A stretch of DNA of 64,000 nucleotides from Gliomastix tumulicola (GCA_001599755.1 BCHX01000002.1:5630998-5694997); one strand, 5' to 3'; positions 33,248-45,146 are shown, counted from the stretch's first letter. Program-made: numbers and translations. Notes: generated by a model from the letters alone, not told the origin.

Positions 33248-34075
33248 ATGAGTGGCCAAACCACCGCTTTGAGAGTCTCGAACCCGTGGAGGGATCGCAT
33301 TTTGAGGGGAGAAATTTGTTCCGTCATGGCTTGCAAATTCGCTGTGAGCAACGAGATCGCCATGATGGCCAAAATGGCAGGCATCGACGGCATGTTCATC
33401 GACATGGAACATTCTGTCTTGACGATCCGCGATGTTTCGCAACTAGTCACGGCTTGCAACTACGTTGGTGTCAGCCCCATCGTGCGCATTCCATCAAAGT
33501 CGCACTGGCACCTCAGCCGCATACTGGACGCTGGAGCGGCCGCGGTGGTCATACCACACTGTGAGACTGTCCAGCAAGTCAAGGACATTGTCAAAGACGC
33601 CAAGTACGCCCCGCTTGGACACCGTGGATGCTCCAATAACCAAGCGATATTGAACTTCCAGTCAGTTCCCACTCTGGAGCAGAATGAACTTCTCAACAGG
33701 GAGACCTTGGTCATCCCCATGATTGAGACACCCGGAGCCGTTGATCTTGCAGACGAGTTCTTTGCCATTGATGGTGTTGATGGTATCCTGGTTGGCTCCA
33801 ACGATCTCTGCACTGATCTTGGAATTCCTGGCCAGTATGATACACCGCAGTATCTCGACTCCGTTGAGAAGGTCATTGAGGCTGGAGTGAGGGCAGGAAA
33901 GCCAGTTGGGATTGGAGGGATCGGCGGTCGGCTTGACCTCCTCGAGCGCTTCTTCCAAAAGGGTGCCACGTGGTCCCTGAGCGGCGGCGATGGAGCGATG
34001 CTTCAAGCGGGCATGAAGCAGTTGGCTGAGAAATATGCTCAGATCAATACCCGTGTTCAGAACGCCCGCAAGTGA
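33248..34075 (+). CDS. HpcH/HpaI-type class II pyruvate aldolase
   Basis: 275 residues, one exon, stop TGA at 34073. Motifs: MFIDMEHS, VRIPSK, the conserved CETVQQVKDIVKDAKYAPLGHRG in two halves, IPMIETPGAVD (metal-binding Glu) and GILVGSNDLCTDLG (metal-binding Asp). The family cleaves 2-keto-3-deoxy acids (2-keto-3-deoxy-glucarate, -rhamnonate, or 4-hydroxy-2-keto-heptanedioate) into pyruvate and an aldehyde. With the LigI-like lactonase, SDR and hydroxyacid dehydrogenases in the same region, a sugar-acid or homoprotocatechuate-type pathway end-step is likely. Intronless, but codon use and composition look like neighbours, so recent bacterial transfer is not evident. Confidence 0.92.
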   Translation: MSGQTTALRVSNPWRDRILRGEICSVMACKFAVSNEIAMMAKMAGIDGMFIDMEHSVLTIRDVSQLVTACNYVGVSPIVRIPSKSHWHLSRILDAGAAAVVIPHCETVQQVKDIVKDAKYAPLGHRGCSNNQAILNFQSVPTLEQNELLNRETLVIPMIETPGAVDLADEFFAIDGVDGILVGSNDLCTDLGIPGQYDTPQYLDSVEKVIEAGVRAGKPVGIGGIGGRLDLLERFFQKGATWSLSGGDGAMLQAGMKQLAEKYAQINTRVQNARK

Positions 34076-35661
34076 AGAGCTGTCTGGAGGGAAAGCCCTG
34101 CCTTCGTTGGATATTGAATAGACACATTTACGACATTAGTCAGAGCTTTCAATCTTCGTTACGTATGGTGAAGACAATATCATCTTGCAGAAGACTTCAC
34201 TGCCGCGTCTACGGTGCTTCGGAACATGGCCCCAGATCGAAGGAGTCAAGACAAGCCGGGACGGAGAATAAGCCTCTAACCGACCGTATGGAAGCGTCCT
34301 TTTGTCTATCATGGCCACGCATCTGATGACCATTACTCATCAAATGCTCTCTCGTCACATTTTTCAATGGCATTGGGCATGATATTGAGAACCAGTTTTA
34401 GTGAAACAAGGGCAAGAATGCTGGGCATTCCAAGACTGGTTACAGCAGCACGGGATGGGAAAATGTCCATGTTGATGAGGCAGACCTACCCTAGACCTTT
34501 TGTCAAAAATCCACGCTGGAGAGTCCAAAAAGGCGCAGGGAAGACACCAGACTGACATTCGACAATCTCAAAACACAGGACGTGTCTGCCCTGCCCAGCA
34601 AAGAACAGTTAGCTGCATCCAGCAATCTCCGATTCATGCGAGCGACAGTCATTTTGACTCTAACGCAGGAACGTTGTGACCCAAGAATGTCACGATCGTA
34701 TCCCCCCGCACAATTCCAGTTGGCTGGAGGGGAGGCCCGGTGCTCTTGGGAGGCTCCCTCACGTCTGGGCCGTTACCCTGCACTTTCCTCCCATTCGTAT
34801 CACCATCCCTTCCCCTCTCAATCTATCAATTCCCGCAACATACGAGGAGTAACTAGCTGCTGGGTAGAAACACCCGCGTGAATGACAACCCCGAGAACAT
34901 GTCAATAGCGCTGCTCGTCATAAGATTGCCGCGGAAGCGCACCAATCACCGCGTCGAGCTTGGGGGGGGGGGGCCTCGTTTAGAAGCGTCGGTCGACTTC
35001 TTCGTTTCTGCCTCGTTCTCAGCATGGCACGGGGTAAGTGCGGGCCGGAGCGTCTGGGCTTTTCCTCCAGGACTTGCCCCGCCTCCCTCCCCCAGCTCCC
35101 CTTGTCACCTGGCATGATGTCCCGGGCAGCAGCCCTGCTGTTTGATAAGTGAGGAGGCCTGGAGGAGGCCTGGAGGAGGCCTGGAGGAGGCCTGGAGGAG
35201 ACTGGAGCCCAAGCTGCACCCTCCGAGACTAGCGCCGGAATTCAGTCAGTCCAACATGCGAGGAATGGCACCAGTTTGCGCTGGGCGGTCGATTCGGCAT
35301 TTCTATCCGTTTCTGTGCCCCACGAAAGCGCCGGGGTTGTACCGTTTGTTGCTTTCCAGCGAGTGATTGGTGCAAAAGTCCCTGCGAATGGCCCCCAGCT
35401 TGATTATGGCCCCGTATTCTCTACTACCGAAACATGCCAAATCACGGAGGTTTTCCCCAACTTGGTTGCACTGGACACATGTCACGGAGCATCACGAGGG
35501 CACGCGACAGAAGACAGGATGTGAAGTTGTGCAGCCGCCGCACGTTGGATTGTTACTCTTGGCTGCCTTACAAGGTTGCGCGGATCACCCAGACTTGGGG
35601 GGCCCTGCGCTGTGATGAGCTGAGCCTCCTTCCCACCCCCCCCCTCGCCACTATTAATTAT
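34076..35661. other. 1.6 kb gene-free stretch with simple repeats
   Basis: Lies between two convergent genes. Contains a G12 run at 34962-34973 and the 11-bp tandem repeat at 35155-35198. The open frames here are short, low in complexity and do not resemble known proteins. Confidence 0.5.
35155..35198. repeat. 11-bp tandem repeat, four copies
   Basis: AGGCCTGGAGG repeated four times head to tail without interruption, then decaying into AGACTGG. Contains the StuI palindrome AGGCCT in every unit. Probably a minisatellite. Confidence 0.9.
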
Positions 35662-37501
35662 CTACTCGTCGTCATTGAGGTCGACGACCGTCGTCTTCCA
35701 CTTGCGAGCAGGGACCTTGCGCCTGAAGAGGATGTCAATCTCACGGTACGAGCGACCCTTCATCTCTGGCAGCCAGATGAATGCCATGACGAAGCAGATG
35801 AAACCAGTGCCAGCCCAGACGTAGCCGCACTTGCCGCCCATGTTTCCATACTGTATTATTATTGCGTTAGTGACCGTTACTGTACAGGTAAAGGGGGGGA
35901 GGGGAGGGAAGGGGAAGCTTACGGCCGGGTTAAGCATGTAGCTTGAAGCGAAGATGCAGGGAATGTTGACCAAGTAGTAGGAACCACGACCAACACCCGT
36001 GGTCAGAGGCCTGAGGCGAATGGCCGATGTCTCGCCGATGATGACCCAGGAGGCGGGGGCGGGGCCCAGGGTGAAGAGCACGGAGACGATTAAGCCGAGG
36101 GAGGCCTGTGCCAGGGACGAGGACTTCGACTTGCCGACGGAGCCTGCAATACCGACCGCGACCAGGAAGACGGTGTTGATGGCGGAACCCCAAACGTAGA
36201 TGGTGCGTCGGCCGAGGTAGGTCGTCAGAATCCAAGAAAGCATGACAGCAACGGTCTGAAGCGCCGAGGTGATGAGGCCCATGGCAAAGGCCGTGTCCGT
36301 GTCCATGCCGGCTTGCTCGAAGAAGTAGACGGCCTGGTTGGCGATCAGGTTACCCGTAAGATTCTGCGCCGCGTACACACCGCAGACAATGAGTGTACGG
36401 TAGCGGTCGGTGCCCTTCCACAGTTCGAGGAGACTGGGCTCCTTCTCGGTCTTCTCGAGCTCGATCGTGCGACGCATCATGGCGACGGACTCCGAGAGGT
36501 TGCTGACAAGCGAGCTACGTCCGAGGCGTCCGACAGACTTGGCAGCGTCCTCAAGACGCCCCTTTCGAACCAGCCACCAAGGCGACTCGGGTGCGATGAA
36601 GATGAGAATAGCGAGCGGGGTAGGGAACATCCACTGGAGGGCAATGGGGATCCTGGTGTTGTGTCGTTAGCACAAAGACAAAGAAAGGTGCGGCAGCAAA
36701 GGGGGGGAGAGAAGGGAAGGGAAAAGCAACACAACACGTACCTGAACGCGGACTCGCCCTCCTTGGTGTTGTAGACGTAGGTGACAGCACCGACAATGAT
36801 GGCTCCGATGGCCCAGAACATCTGGAGCATCTGGGTCGCAGGCGCACGCAGAGGGATGGGGACGATCTCACTGCAGTAGGCCGGCGCGTTGGCGATGAAA
36901 ATACCCCACGGGATACCCTCGAGCAGCTGGGCGGCTAGCATGACTTCGAGCGAGTCTCCAAAGTAGAAGATGAGGATGGTGCCGTTCAGGGCCATGAGGG
37001 CCGAGATGGTGGCCCAACGATATCCGATCTTGCTCGTGAGAGGGCCGGCGAGGAAGACACCGACGAGCGCACCAAGAGGCCCGCCCACCTGGAGGGCAGA
37101 CTGCCACTTGGACTCGATGATGAACTTGCCGTTCTCTCCGTGGGGGACACCGTATCGGTTGGCGAAGGCGGGCAGGGCGATGAAGTTGCCAATCAGGAAG
37201 ACGCAGTAAGCCTCCATGATCTTGAGGAAACGTGTCAGCCAGCTGTGATCCCCAAGCATGGGAGGGGGGGGAAGGGGACAAGGCATCTTACAATCGTGCA
37301 GGACATGACAAAGGCCCAAAGCGAAGCCATGGGGTACGCTCGAACAGCCTCGAGCACTCCCATCTTCGCCTCAGCGCTCTCGGCGTCGATGGCGTCCGCC
37401 TTGTAGTCGGAGACCTTGGCATTTTTGTCGAGGTCGTAGCCATGCTCAATCTGAGTCTCGCTCTTGACACCATCAGGTGCCTTCTCGACGGCGGTGCTCA
37501 T
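35662..37501 (-). CDS. MFS sugar porter, maltose/alpha-glucoside permease type
   Basis: Starts MSTAVEKAPDG at 37501, ends LNDDE stop 35662, about 540 residues in five exons. Sugar-porter landmarks: ALWAFVMSCTI, FANRYGVPHGENGKF, LEGIPWGIFIANAPAYCSEIVPIPLR, APESPWWLVRKGR, YAAQNLTGNLIANQAVYFFEQAG, TTYLGRRTIYVWG and PEMKGRSYREIDILF. These match the fungal MAL31/MAL61-like H+ symporter group. A minus-strand TATAAAG at 37595-37601 lies about 95 bp upstream of the ATG. The large Zn2Cys6 gene just upstream (38072-40678) reads in the same direction and may regulate it. The substrate is likely a disaccharide or glycoside. Confidence 0.9.
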
Positions 37502-38071
37502 GTTGACGGGTGCTTGCTCTGGGGGACTGGACAAGATGCGATGCCTAATGAGGATGAGGAATGTAACCCAGTCTGGAGTGCAGGCGTGCGACCCTTTATA
37601 CGCAGTGGAGAGGTCGACCCCAGAGCAACTAACTCGTGCGCTCGACATGGCTCATGGGCCTCTGATATAAGCGCCCCCGTGAGGTTGCATCGCGCCCGGC
37701 CCCATATTCCCCGACTTTACCCCGGCTGCACTCGCTTCTCCATGCGGACAATGTCACACTCGCGCTGTTGATACCCCGAAGGATGAAGTGGGTGGTGGTT
37801 GGTGCGCCCACTTGGGCCAAGATGGTGTCTCGCACAGGGAGCGACAGGCGAGTCATCCCTGTGGCCATTAGCGCTTCTTCTACACCCGCCACCACCTCCC
37901 CCGCAGAAGCCCGAACATCGACTCGTGTTAATATTAGCCTGCCCAATGGATGGTGAGGATGCTCCAGCCCGCTTCACGCCACGACCGGTCCGGAAGTTTG
38001 TCCGCGTGCTTCCGAAGCCACCGCCGGTGTTCTTGTATTAAGCGACGGGTTTTTTCTTCTCTTTCATTGAA
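37502..38071. promoter_or_regulatory. Promoter of the sugar porter
   Basis: 570 bp. TATAAAG box at 37595-37601 (minus strand). A GC-rich part at 37975-38030 has several CGG/CCG triplets (ACCGGTCCGGAAG, TTCCGAAGCCACCGCCGG). No gene seen. Confidence 0.5.
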
Positions 38072-40678
38072 CTACACTTGCTTATTTAACGCACTCAAGT
38101 GCGGTGTCAAAATGTCTGCTACTCTCCGGGCCATGTCCGACTTCTTCCCTAGGAACCACAGCCCTCTGACACAGTGCTCGGCTTGCTGCAGAGTGTCCGA
38201 TATCTTCTGGCCGTCCATTACCCCCAGGCCACACTGGAGGCGACTCTCCGCGTCCGCGAGAAAAAGCATCGTCGCCCGCGAAAATGCCCGGATGAGAATC
38301 TCTGTCCACGGTTCCGTGAGTATCGTAGCTTGACTGATGGACGGGTGGAAGTCGGAAGGTTGGGAATCCTCCGGTGAGCTGCTATTTTCCGTGAGAGGGG
38401 TTGCTACCCTCGCGAGATCTGCTAGCTCCCTGGCGCTAGCCTCCTGCATCCTGTCGATGACTCGACTGTTCAGCCGCTTCTGCGTTTCCTCTCTGATCCC
38501 TTGGCCTTCCCGATCGACCGTGTGGACCAGGTCTGACAGGATCAAACAGGCCAGGTGCCAGTGAGCAGAGATGCACACGAACCAGCTGCGTATGCGGCCC
38601 GGGACAGTGGAGAAGTTGAGCACTAGGTCTCTGAAGAAGATGCCATACGTCCGGTTCCAGTAACGATAAAGAGACATGCTGTTCTGGATGACTTGTTCGA
38701 TCCGACTGCCGGCCTTGCCTCGCCGAAGTGCATTCTGCAGGTAGGAAACATGGCGATAGAGTAAGACCTTGACCGGACCGGACTTGGTTACGGCCTCAGC
38801 CGCTGCCTCGTATGCGCAGGGCCAGCGTGCTGCTTGACGGGGCGATTCCATCTTGTCTTGAATGAAAAGATCCACGTCCCAGCCCCTGTACTCCCCTTCG
38901 TCGTTCTGGCAGTCCCCGTGCTGCGAGTCGTAGTCTGGTACGACCACGGGCCGCTCGTTCATCGATGAAGACACTGTATCGAACATGATGGCAAGCCAGT
39001 ACAGGAGACCGACCGTAGTCTGATCCTCCTGGCTCATCGGTGCTGCCGTTCTTGCCGTCGTACCCGGTCTCGGTTGAGAAGAGGGACTAGCGAGAGACCG
39101 GTCCCATCTGAACTTCAACGCGTGCATCTTGCGGGCGGCACGCTCCAGGTTTATTGGAGGCCCGTCGGAAGCTATCTCGTGAGCGATTTTCGTTCTCAAA
39201 GGGGCTTCGGTATTGCGATCACCCATCTCCTCCCGCCTTGCAAATGTACTACTGGCGTCTTGCGACCGGGGTCGCTGAGCTAACCCGAGAACCAACTCGG
39301 CGCAGACTGCTGTGAAGGACTCAATACGAGAAGTATCTTGTATGGCTGCCTCAGCTTGCTTCCAGAAGTGCCACTGAAGCGTGCGGTCAAACTCTTCAGC
39401 CATTCCTGCATCAGGGATGCTGTCCTCCGGCCGGCCTGTCATGCGCGAGTATTCGGGGTATAAAGAACATTGTTCGTGCTGACGGTGACTATTCTGAGCC
39501 CATTGAGTGGCGAATGCCATGATGGCGAGATGGAGAGCTTTGTTGCAAGCCCGGACCTCGGATGGGTGAAGTTCTAGGAATCCGGCACGCCGTGCAGCCT
39601 GATCCAGCTTCAGAGTTCGATGATAGATTCGGTTGGACCATGAAGAACCCCATTCGGAGACGGGCGTCCGTGTTTGAGAAAGACCTCGCTTGACTTTGTA
39701 CGGGCAAGTGAGCTCCGTCAGCCAGCAGGACAGATTGTGTTCCAGAACGTCGTGATAGATCTGCAGAAGGTTCTGAGAAATCATGCCCTGATTTGATCTT
39801 TTCATCATTAAGTGATCTGTGGAAGACGAAGAGACTGCATTGAACTGGTTCAAGGACCAACTGGGTTGTGTAGATTGTCGTTCTGAAATCTCATGCTCGT
39901 CCCAGCCGGCACTGTTGAAGGATAGCGGGAGGCTTTGGCCAGTGCAGTCCGATTGATCGTCTTGCCGACCACTCATATCATAGTTGGGACTGCAGTGATT
40001 GGCATCGACGGACGGAAGGTCAAAGACGTTCGCGGTAGAACCAAGGTAGGGAAAGGCGGCCTCTGACTGCCAGTTTGGATCATTGGCCCCGGACGCATCT
40101 GGCGGGTTGGCTTGATCCCAGGCGCTGAAGAGCGAGCTTGTCGCCAGCGACCCATCGATTGAAGGAATGTCCTCTCCGCCCTCACTAGATATGTTGTCGA
40201 AAATTGTCCACGGCCATGCCAGAGAAGACGAGTCTCCTGCTAAGCGCTCTGTCGGAGTGTCTCCTGAGACAATGCCTAGTGTAGGCGATGGCAGAGTCTG
40301 ATAAGGCGCCGTGTGAAGATTCTTCCGCTTAGAAGGAACTGTTTGGGTATCCGACAATTGATGATCAGATGAGATTGAGGCCAGCGCCCTTGATGTACGG
40401 AGATACGACCTGACCCAGTTCAAGGTGCATTTCTTTTTAGTCCTGGCACAGTAGGAACAGGGCCTTATCCTGGTGACTGGACTCGGGCCTGCGTTCGGTC
40501 AGTTCGTATACGGACGCCAGCCATGACTGAGCTTGGGATATGACTCACCTCGGTGACTCTGGGCATTATCATCGTGGTGAATGAACGAGTCAAGATCCTG
40601 GATGTCTGACAGACTAGGGGCATCGCATGCCCGCTTTGACTTTCGACACTGGTCGCAGGAATGATATCGTGACGGCAT
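38072..40678 (-). CDS. Large Zn2Cys6 transcription factor with extended zinc-cluster loop
   Basis: 848 residues from exons 40678-40549 and 40488-38072, with a 60-bp intron. The first half-cluster is C-D-Q-C-RKSKRA-C; the second, P-C-S-Y-C-ARTKKK-C, lies about 40 residues later, after an acidic loop (DIQDLDSFIHHDD) and the intron. Ordinary Zn2Cys6 proteins have about 5-9 residues there. A known fungal subgroup shares the S-Y-C-x-R-T-K-K-x-C-T half. After a long low-complexity linker comes the middle homology region (LHLAIMAFATQWAQ, QWHFWKQAEAAIQDTSR, VGLLYWLAIMFDT) and a C-terminal half with YRYWNRTYGIFFRDLVLNF. Nuclear regulator; the sugar porter downstream is a candidate target. Confidence 0.9.
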
Positions 40679-41070
40679 GGCGAGTCGAGACGTGACGGCA
40701 CTTGTGGAGAGACGGAAACTTCCTGGGAAAGCAAAACCTCGGTTGAGGATGGGGGGAACTCTCGGATTTTCAACTCGATCCCTCTTCCCCGCATCTTGTC
40801 CATTTCCCCGTGCTCAACATCCACGTCCCCGCGAACTACATCCAACGGGGAATAGCGACATGAACTAGTGGAATCCTGGTTCGTGGTGCTAAGTCTTCTC
40901 ATGCCCGACACGGACTCCGGCGTCGTAACCTTAGTGTTACCATTGTGACGCGGGGTGCGGCAGATTTAGCATGCTCTAAGGTATTGCTCGCAAGTTTGTG
41001 AAGCTTTCATATTCCTTAGCGTGGCTGAACTACTTTACTTGACATGACTCAGTACATGCAGCTAATGTCA
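40679..41070. other. Intergenic: promoter of the large TF
   Basis: 392 bp. No gene recognised; short open frames only. Confidence 0.45.
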
Positions 41071-42444
41071 TTAAGTTTCCTTCAGGCCTGAATACGCCTC
41101 GGCCTCGACCTGTCCCCAAAGCTGCAGTACCTTTGGATCGGCAAAGGGGAGTATCTGGGTGCACACCATTCCAGCAATTCCGTGCTCTCGATCCAACCAC
41201 CACCACAAGTTCGCGAGACCGGCCCAGTGAACAGTGCCTTTTGATCTGCCCGTTGGGCCACCCATACTCTGCATGAAGGTAATGCCCCAACCTTGAGGAG
41301 GATCCCCTTCAACAGGATACAGCTGAGGAATAGAAAGCGTTAGGTCTGGCTTGGCTGCTGGGATCCCTTGTCGAGCGTAGTTGGGGAATTCGGGGATTTG
41401 GTTGCGGAACATCTCATTGACCGCGTCATCGCCTAGAATCTGTGCACCCGAACGAGGGCAAGTGCCATTGTTGAGTAGCATGGCCAAGATTTCTTTCCGT
41501 CCTTTGATTAGCTTGGTGGCGCTCATTGTGTTTGCTCGTGTAGCGACGAAGGTTTCTCTTACTGCAGTATTCCTGCGGCCTGGCAAACATACCAGCACCG
41601 CCACTATTGAAGATTTTATCAGTCTGCGTCGGATCATCGATGTCCACCACCAGAGGGGCCCTCAGAAGGTGATCTCGGGGTCTTATAATGCCTTGCTGGT
41701 CTCTGGCATGCATGAAGGCTAGTCTGTCACGCATCGACCGGGTTGGAAGCATCGACATATCCTGGATTCCCATTGGTGCGAACACGTTTTGTTGCAGATA
41801 TGCGTTCAGGGTGATGCCGGTCACTCTCTCAAGGGCGATTCCTGCCCAGTCAATGTTGACCTATTGTCCCCGATCAGGAATATTCTCTCGAAGGTGACAC
41901 ACATAAGAGGTACACTTACGCCATATTCCCACCCCTCACCAGGCTGAAAGAGCAGAGGCAGCTTCATGTCTTCAATCCTGCCAGAGAATTCGTCCGCTCC
42001 AGCCGGATAGGCCCAGTCTCTGAGCCTCTCGTTGAAGAAGGTGTATCCAAATCCTGCTGTGTGGGTGAGGAGCATTCGCAGGGTGATGGCTTTGCGCTTA
42101 GCTTCGAGGGAACCATCGGGCCGGAGCACTTTCAGGTCCCTGAGCTCCGGGCAGAGTGCCTCCAGTTGGTCACCGTCATCCAGTCCCAAGACACGTTTCT
42201 CGACCAGCTGCATACATGCTATGCCTGTGAGGAGCTTCGTGCAGGAGGCAATCCAGAAAACATTGTCGAGAGACATCTTCTCTGCAGACACAATGCCACG
42301 CCGGCCGCTTGAGTGCGCAAAGAGCTCTTCCCCATGCTTGCCAACAACGACGACTGTTGCTCCTGGAATGCCAGTATTTGGGTCGGCGCAGGCTCCATCG
42401 ACAATGTCCCGAAGGCGCTTGGTCGTCGACGATGTATAAGGCAT
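41071..42444 (-). CDS. Serine beta-lactamase-fold hydrolase (LovD/EstB-like esterase or transesterase)
   Basis: About 415 residues. Start MPYTSSTTKR at 42444; an in-frame upstream ATG at 42564 is less likely. The nucleophile motif is S-C-T-K (S-x-x-K), followed by TLRMLLTHTAGFGYTFFN, GWEYG-VNIDWAG (restored by removing an intron with donor GTAAGTG), and GGAG-ANTMSATKLIKGRKEI after a second intron starting at GTATGT. The C-terminal WAGLANLWWWLD is the usual H/W-x-G segment. LovD-type proteins transfer acyl groups; EstB types hydrolyse esters. Divergent from the Baeyer-Villiger monooxygenase at 43170, which would produce esters or lactones for it. Confidence 0.88.
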
Positions 42445-43169
42445 CCTGAAGATAATAATAGATGATGTTGGGCGAAATGTAGTATCAGATGCAATCAGGA
42501 ATATCTCTGAACAGCATGTTGTATTTCTGTAAGCAGCTCCCTTTTCAATCCTCTTGTACTCCAATGCTGTGCGTCCACGCTACGGGATTGCTAAGCCAAT
42601 GTCATGCAATCCGCAAGTTCCGCGCGTCATGACCCAGTGCGGGAGCACAATATGCTTTCCGCGTGTCCAATGATTGGTGATAAATTGCGGACGCGGACAA
42701 TACGGCCTCAACATTACAGCAGCAGCAGTCGCTGCGGGGATGCCCGATCTCGTCTTGGCTCCTGCTAGCTTGCGGACGCGGTTCCGCAGCCGCAATCGAC
42801 CGGCCTCGGCTTTCCTACATGCATTCCTTCGCGGAATCAACACGCGGAGAGCAGGGATTCCCCGCATATGCACGACGGCAAACCCCAGATACGAGCGGGT
42901 TGGGCACTGAAGGCCCGTGGTCTGAGACAAGTTGGGGGGAAACGCGTCAATGGATGGAAGTAGAGGCTGCGGAAACGCGGCCGAAACCACAGGCCCGATC
43001 TTTGGAACAACTCGACGCACTGGGCAGTCCAGCATGACTGGCTAGTATAATAAGTGGAAGAGCGACGACCACCTCGTGTCAATATCACCAGCAGACTTCT
43101 ACAATAGCTTTCTCGACCACAGCCACCTTCATCACGCTTTTCGTGTTCTCACCTACGACCATCGCAGCA
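42445..43169. promoter_or_regulatory. Divergent hydrolase/BVMO promoter with repeated TTGCGGACGCGG
   Basis: 725 bp. The 12-mer TTGCGGACGCGG occurs exactly twice, at 42685-42696 and 42770-42781, in the same orientation and 85 bp apart, with further CCGC/GCGG blocks near 42610, 42788 and 42970. Candidate binding sites for a Zn2Cys6 regulator acting on both genes. Confidence 0.6.
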
Positions 43170-45146
43170 ATGGCGCAAACCGTCCCCATCAACACCAAAA
43201 AGTTCAACACTGAGCTCACAGACTACTCCAAACAGCATAGTCAGACATCTGGTCCATATGCCGACAATCAGGATGTCGATGCGCTCATTGTTGGTGCTGG
43301 GTTTGGTCTGTATTCTGTCCCTATCTACCTCACAGAACTCTATCACAACTTTGTGGATATGATGCTGATATTCTCGTGTTAATGTGTAGCTGGCATCTTC
43401 ATGCTGAAGACTTTGCGCGATCGAGGGTACAAGGCAGTCATCTACGAAGCCGGAAACGACTTGGGAGGAACGTGGAGGTGGAATTGCTACCCTGGCGCCG
43501 GCGTCGACTCCGAGGTGCCAGAGTACGAATTTTCCTGGCCTGAGGTCTGGAAGACTTGGAACTGGACGACGAACTATCCCAACTACCAAGACTTGCGTGC
43601 CTATTTTGATCACGTCGACAAGGTGGTCGGTATCAAAAAGGACTGCTCTTTCAACACGGTCGTGGTCGGTGCAACATTTGACACGGCAGAGGGAAAGTGG
43701 AATGTTCGAACGGAGGACGGCCGCACAGCCAAAGCTCGATTCCTGATTCTCGGAACTGGATTTGTGAGTAGAGAGAGCCCTCTCGCATTCTGTCCGAACT
43801 TCCCTTTTGTTCATGTATCAGTTGACTGATATTTCTTAGGCGGCAAGGCGCTACATCCCCGACTGGCCGGGCATGGAGAAGTATAAAGGAGTCATCCACC
43901 ACTCCTCGTTCTGGCCGGACGAAGAAGTCAATGTCAAGGGCAAGCGCTGCGCTGTCATCGGCACTGGCGCGTCTGGCGTTCAAATCGTCCAGGCTTGGGG
44001 TCCAGTTGCTGGAGAGCTGAAAGTCTTTCAGCGAACTCCTAACCTGGCGGTGCCCATGCGGCGTAGAAGGCTCACCACAGAGGAACAGGAGCGCGGTAAG
44101 ATTCTCTACCCGGAGCTTTTCAAATTGAGGGAGACAAGCTTCGCCGGCTTCCACTATGACTGGTATGAGAAGAATACCCTCGATGACTCACCCGAGGAGA
44201 GGGACGAGTTTTATGAGAAGGTCTGGCGCGAAGGCGGGTTCAGGTACTGGGTTGCGGTGTACAAGGATAATTTGTTCAGCGCGGAAGCCAACCAATTCTC
44301 CTACGACTTTTGGGCCAAGAAGACACGCGCACGAATCGGAGACGCCAGAAAGCGGGAAATTCTCGCACCGGAGAAGATGCCGCACTTTTTCGGCATCAAG
44401 CGCCCATGCCTCGAATTTGACTACTACGAGCAGTTCAACCGTCCCACCGTCGATGTCGTCGATATCAAGAGCAACGGGATCAAGGAGTTCACGGAGACTG
44501 GTATTGTACTGGATGATGGCACTCACTATGAGTTCGATGTTATTGCCATTGCGACTGGATTTGTAAGTACCGGTGACTCGCATAAGTGAAGAAGGAAGCC
44601 ACTGACCCTTGATTCTTATAGGACGTTGTGACAGGAGGTAAGGTCACCTCAGACTGTGATGGCTAGCTACCTTACTAACTGCAACAACCTCTTCTAGTTA
44701 TGACCCAGCTTGGCCTGCAGAGCATTCAAGGCGACAAGCTTCAAGAGGAGTGGGTTTCTGGTGCCAAAACCTATCTCGGCACAAGTGTCAGCGGCTATCC
44801 CAACATGTTTCACATCTACGGCGCGCATGGTCCTACGCTGCTTAGTAACGGGCCGTCTACTGTGGAAGTCCAAGGAAGATGGATCGTTGATCTGCTTGAC
44901 AAGATGCGACGCAAGGACATCAAGTATGTCAACCCAAAGCGCGAGGCTTCGGAAGAGTGGAAGAAGCATGTCGTGGAACTGAACAACAGGTCTCTGTTCC
45001 CGACCACTCGCTCTACCTACATGGGGGGAAGCATTCCGGGCAAGGCAGTCGAGCCAGTTTGCTACTCAGGTGGCATCCCAGCGTACAAGGCAGAGATTCG
45101 GAAGGCTTTGGATAGCATGGACGGCTTTGATATTGTCGGCTTCTAG
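43170..45146 (+). CDS. Baeyer-Villiger flavin monooxygenase (cyclohexanone-monooxygenase type)
   Basis: About 580 residues, start MAQTVPINTKK at 43170, stop 45146. Five or more exons; splicing joins VGAGF with AGIFMLKTL to form the first Rossmann motif G-x-G-x-x-G, then LGGTWRWNCYPGAGVDSE. The BVMO fingerprint appears as YKGVIHHSSFWPD (F/Y-x-G-x3-H-x3-W-P). A second nucleotide motif GTGASGVQ follows, and C-terminal GAHGPTLLSNGP is conserved in the family. It inserts oxygen next to a ketone using FAD and NADPH, giving esters or lactones. The divergent LovD/EstB-like hydrolase is a natural partner that would cleave the product. Confidence 0.92.

Noticed and set aside
33248..34075. HpcH/HpaI aldolase as a recent bacterial gene transfer
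   Set aside because: It is intronless and bacterial-like in family, but composition and codon choice look like the neighbours and such genes are widespread in fungi.
2607..34075. Secondary metabolite gene cluster
   Set aside because: No polyketide synthase, peptide synthetase, terpene cyclase or prenyltransferase was seen; the enzymes are catabolic types.
34076..35661. Several open frames of 60-170 codons in the gene-poor stretch
   Set aside because: Low-complexity or shifted readings of GC-rich repeats; no family motif, no splice logic.
41545..41620. Very short (28 bp) intron in the LovD-like gene
   Set aside because: A donor further upstream (GTATGT after GGAG) gives a normal-sized intron and a better family match (GGAGANTMSATKL).
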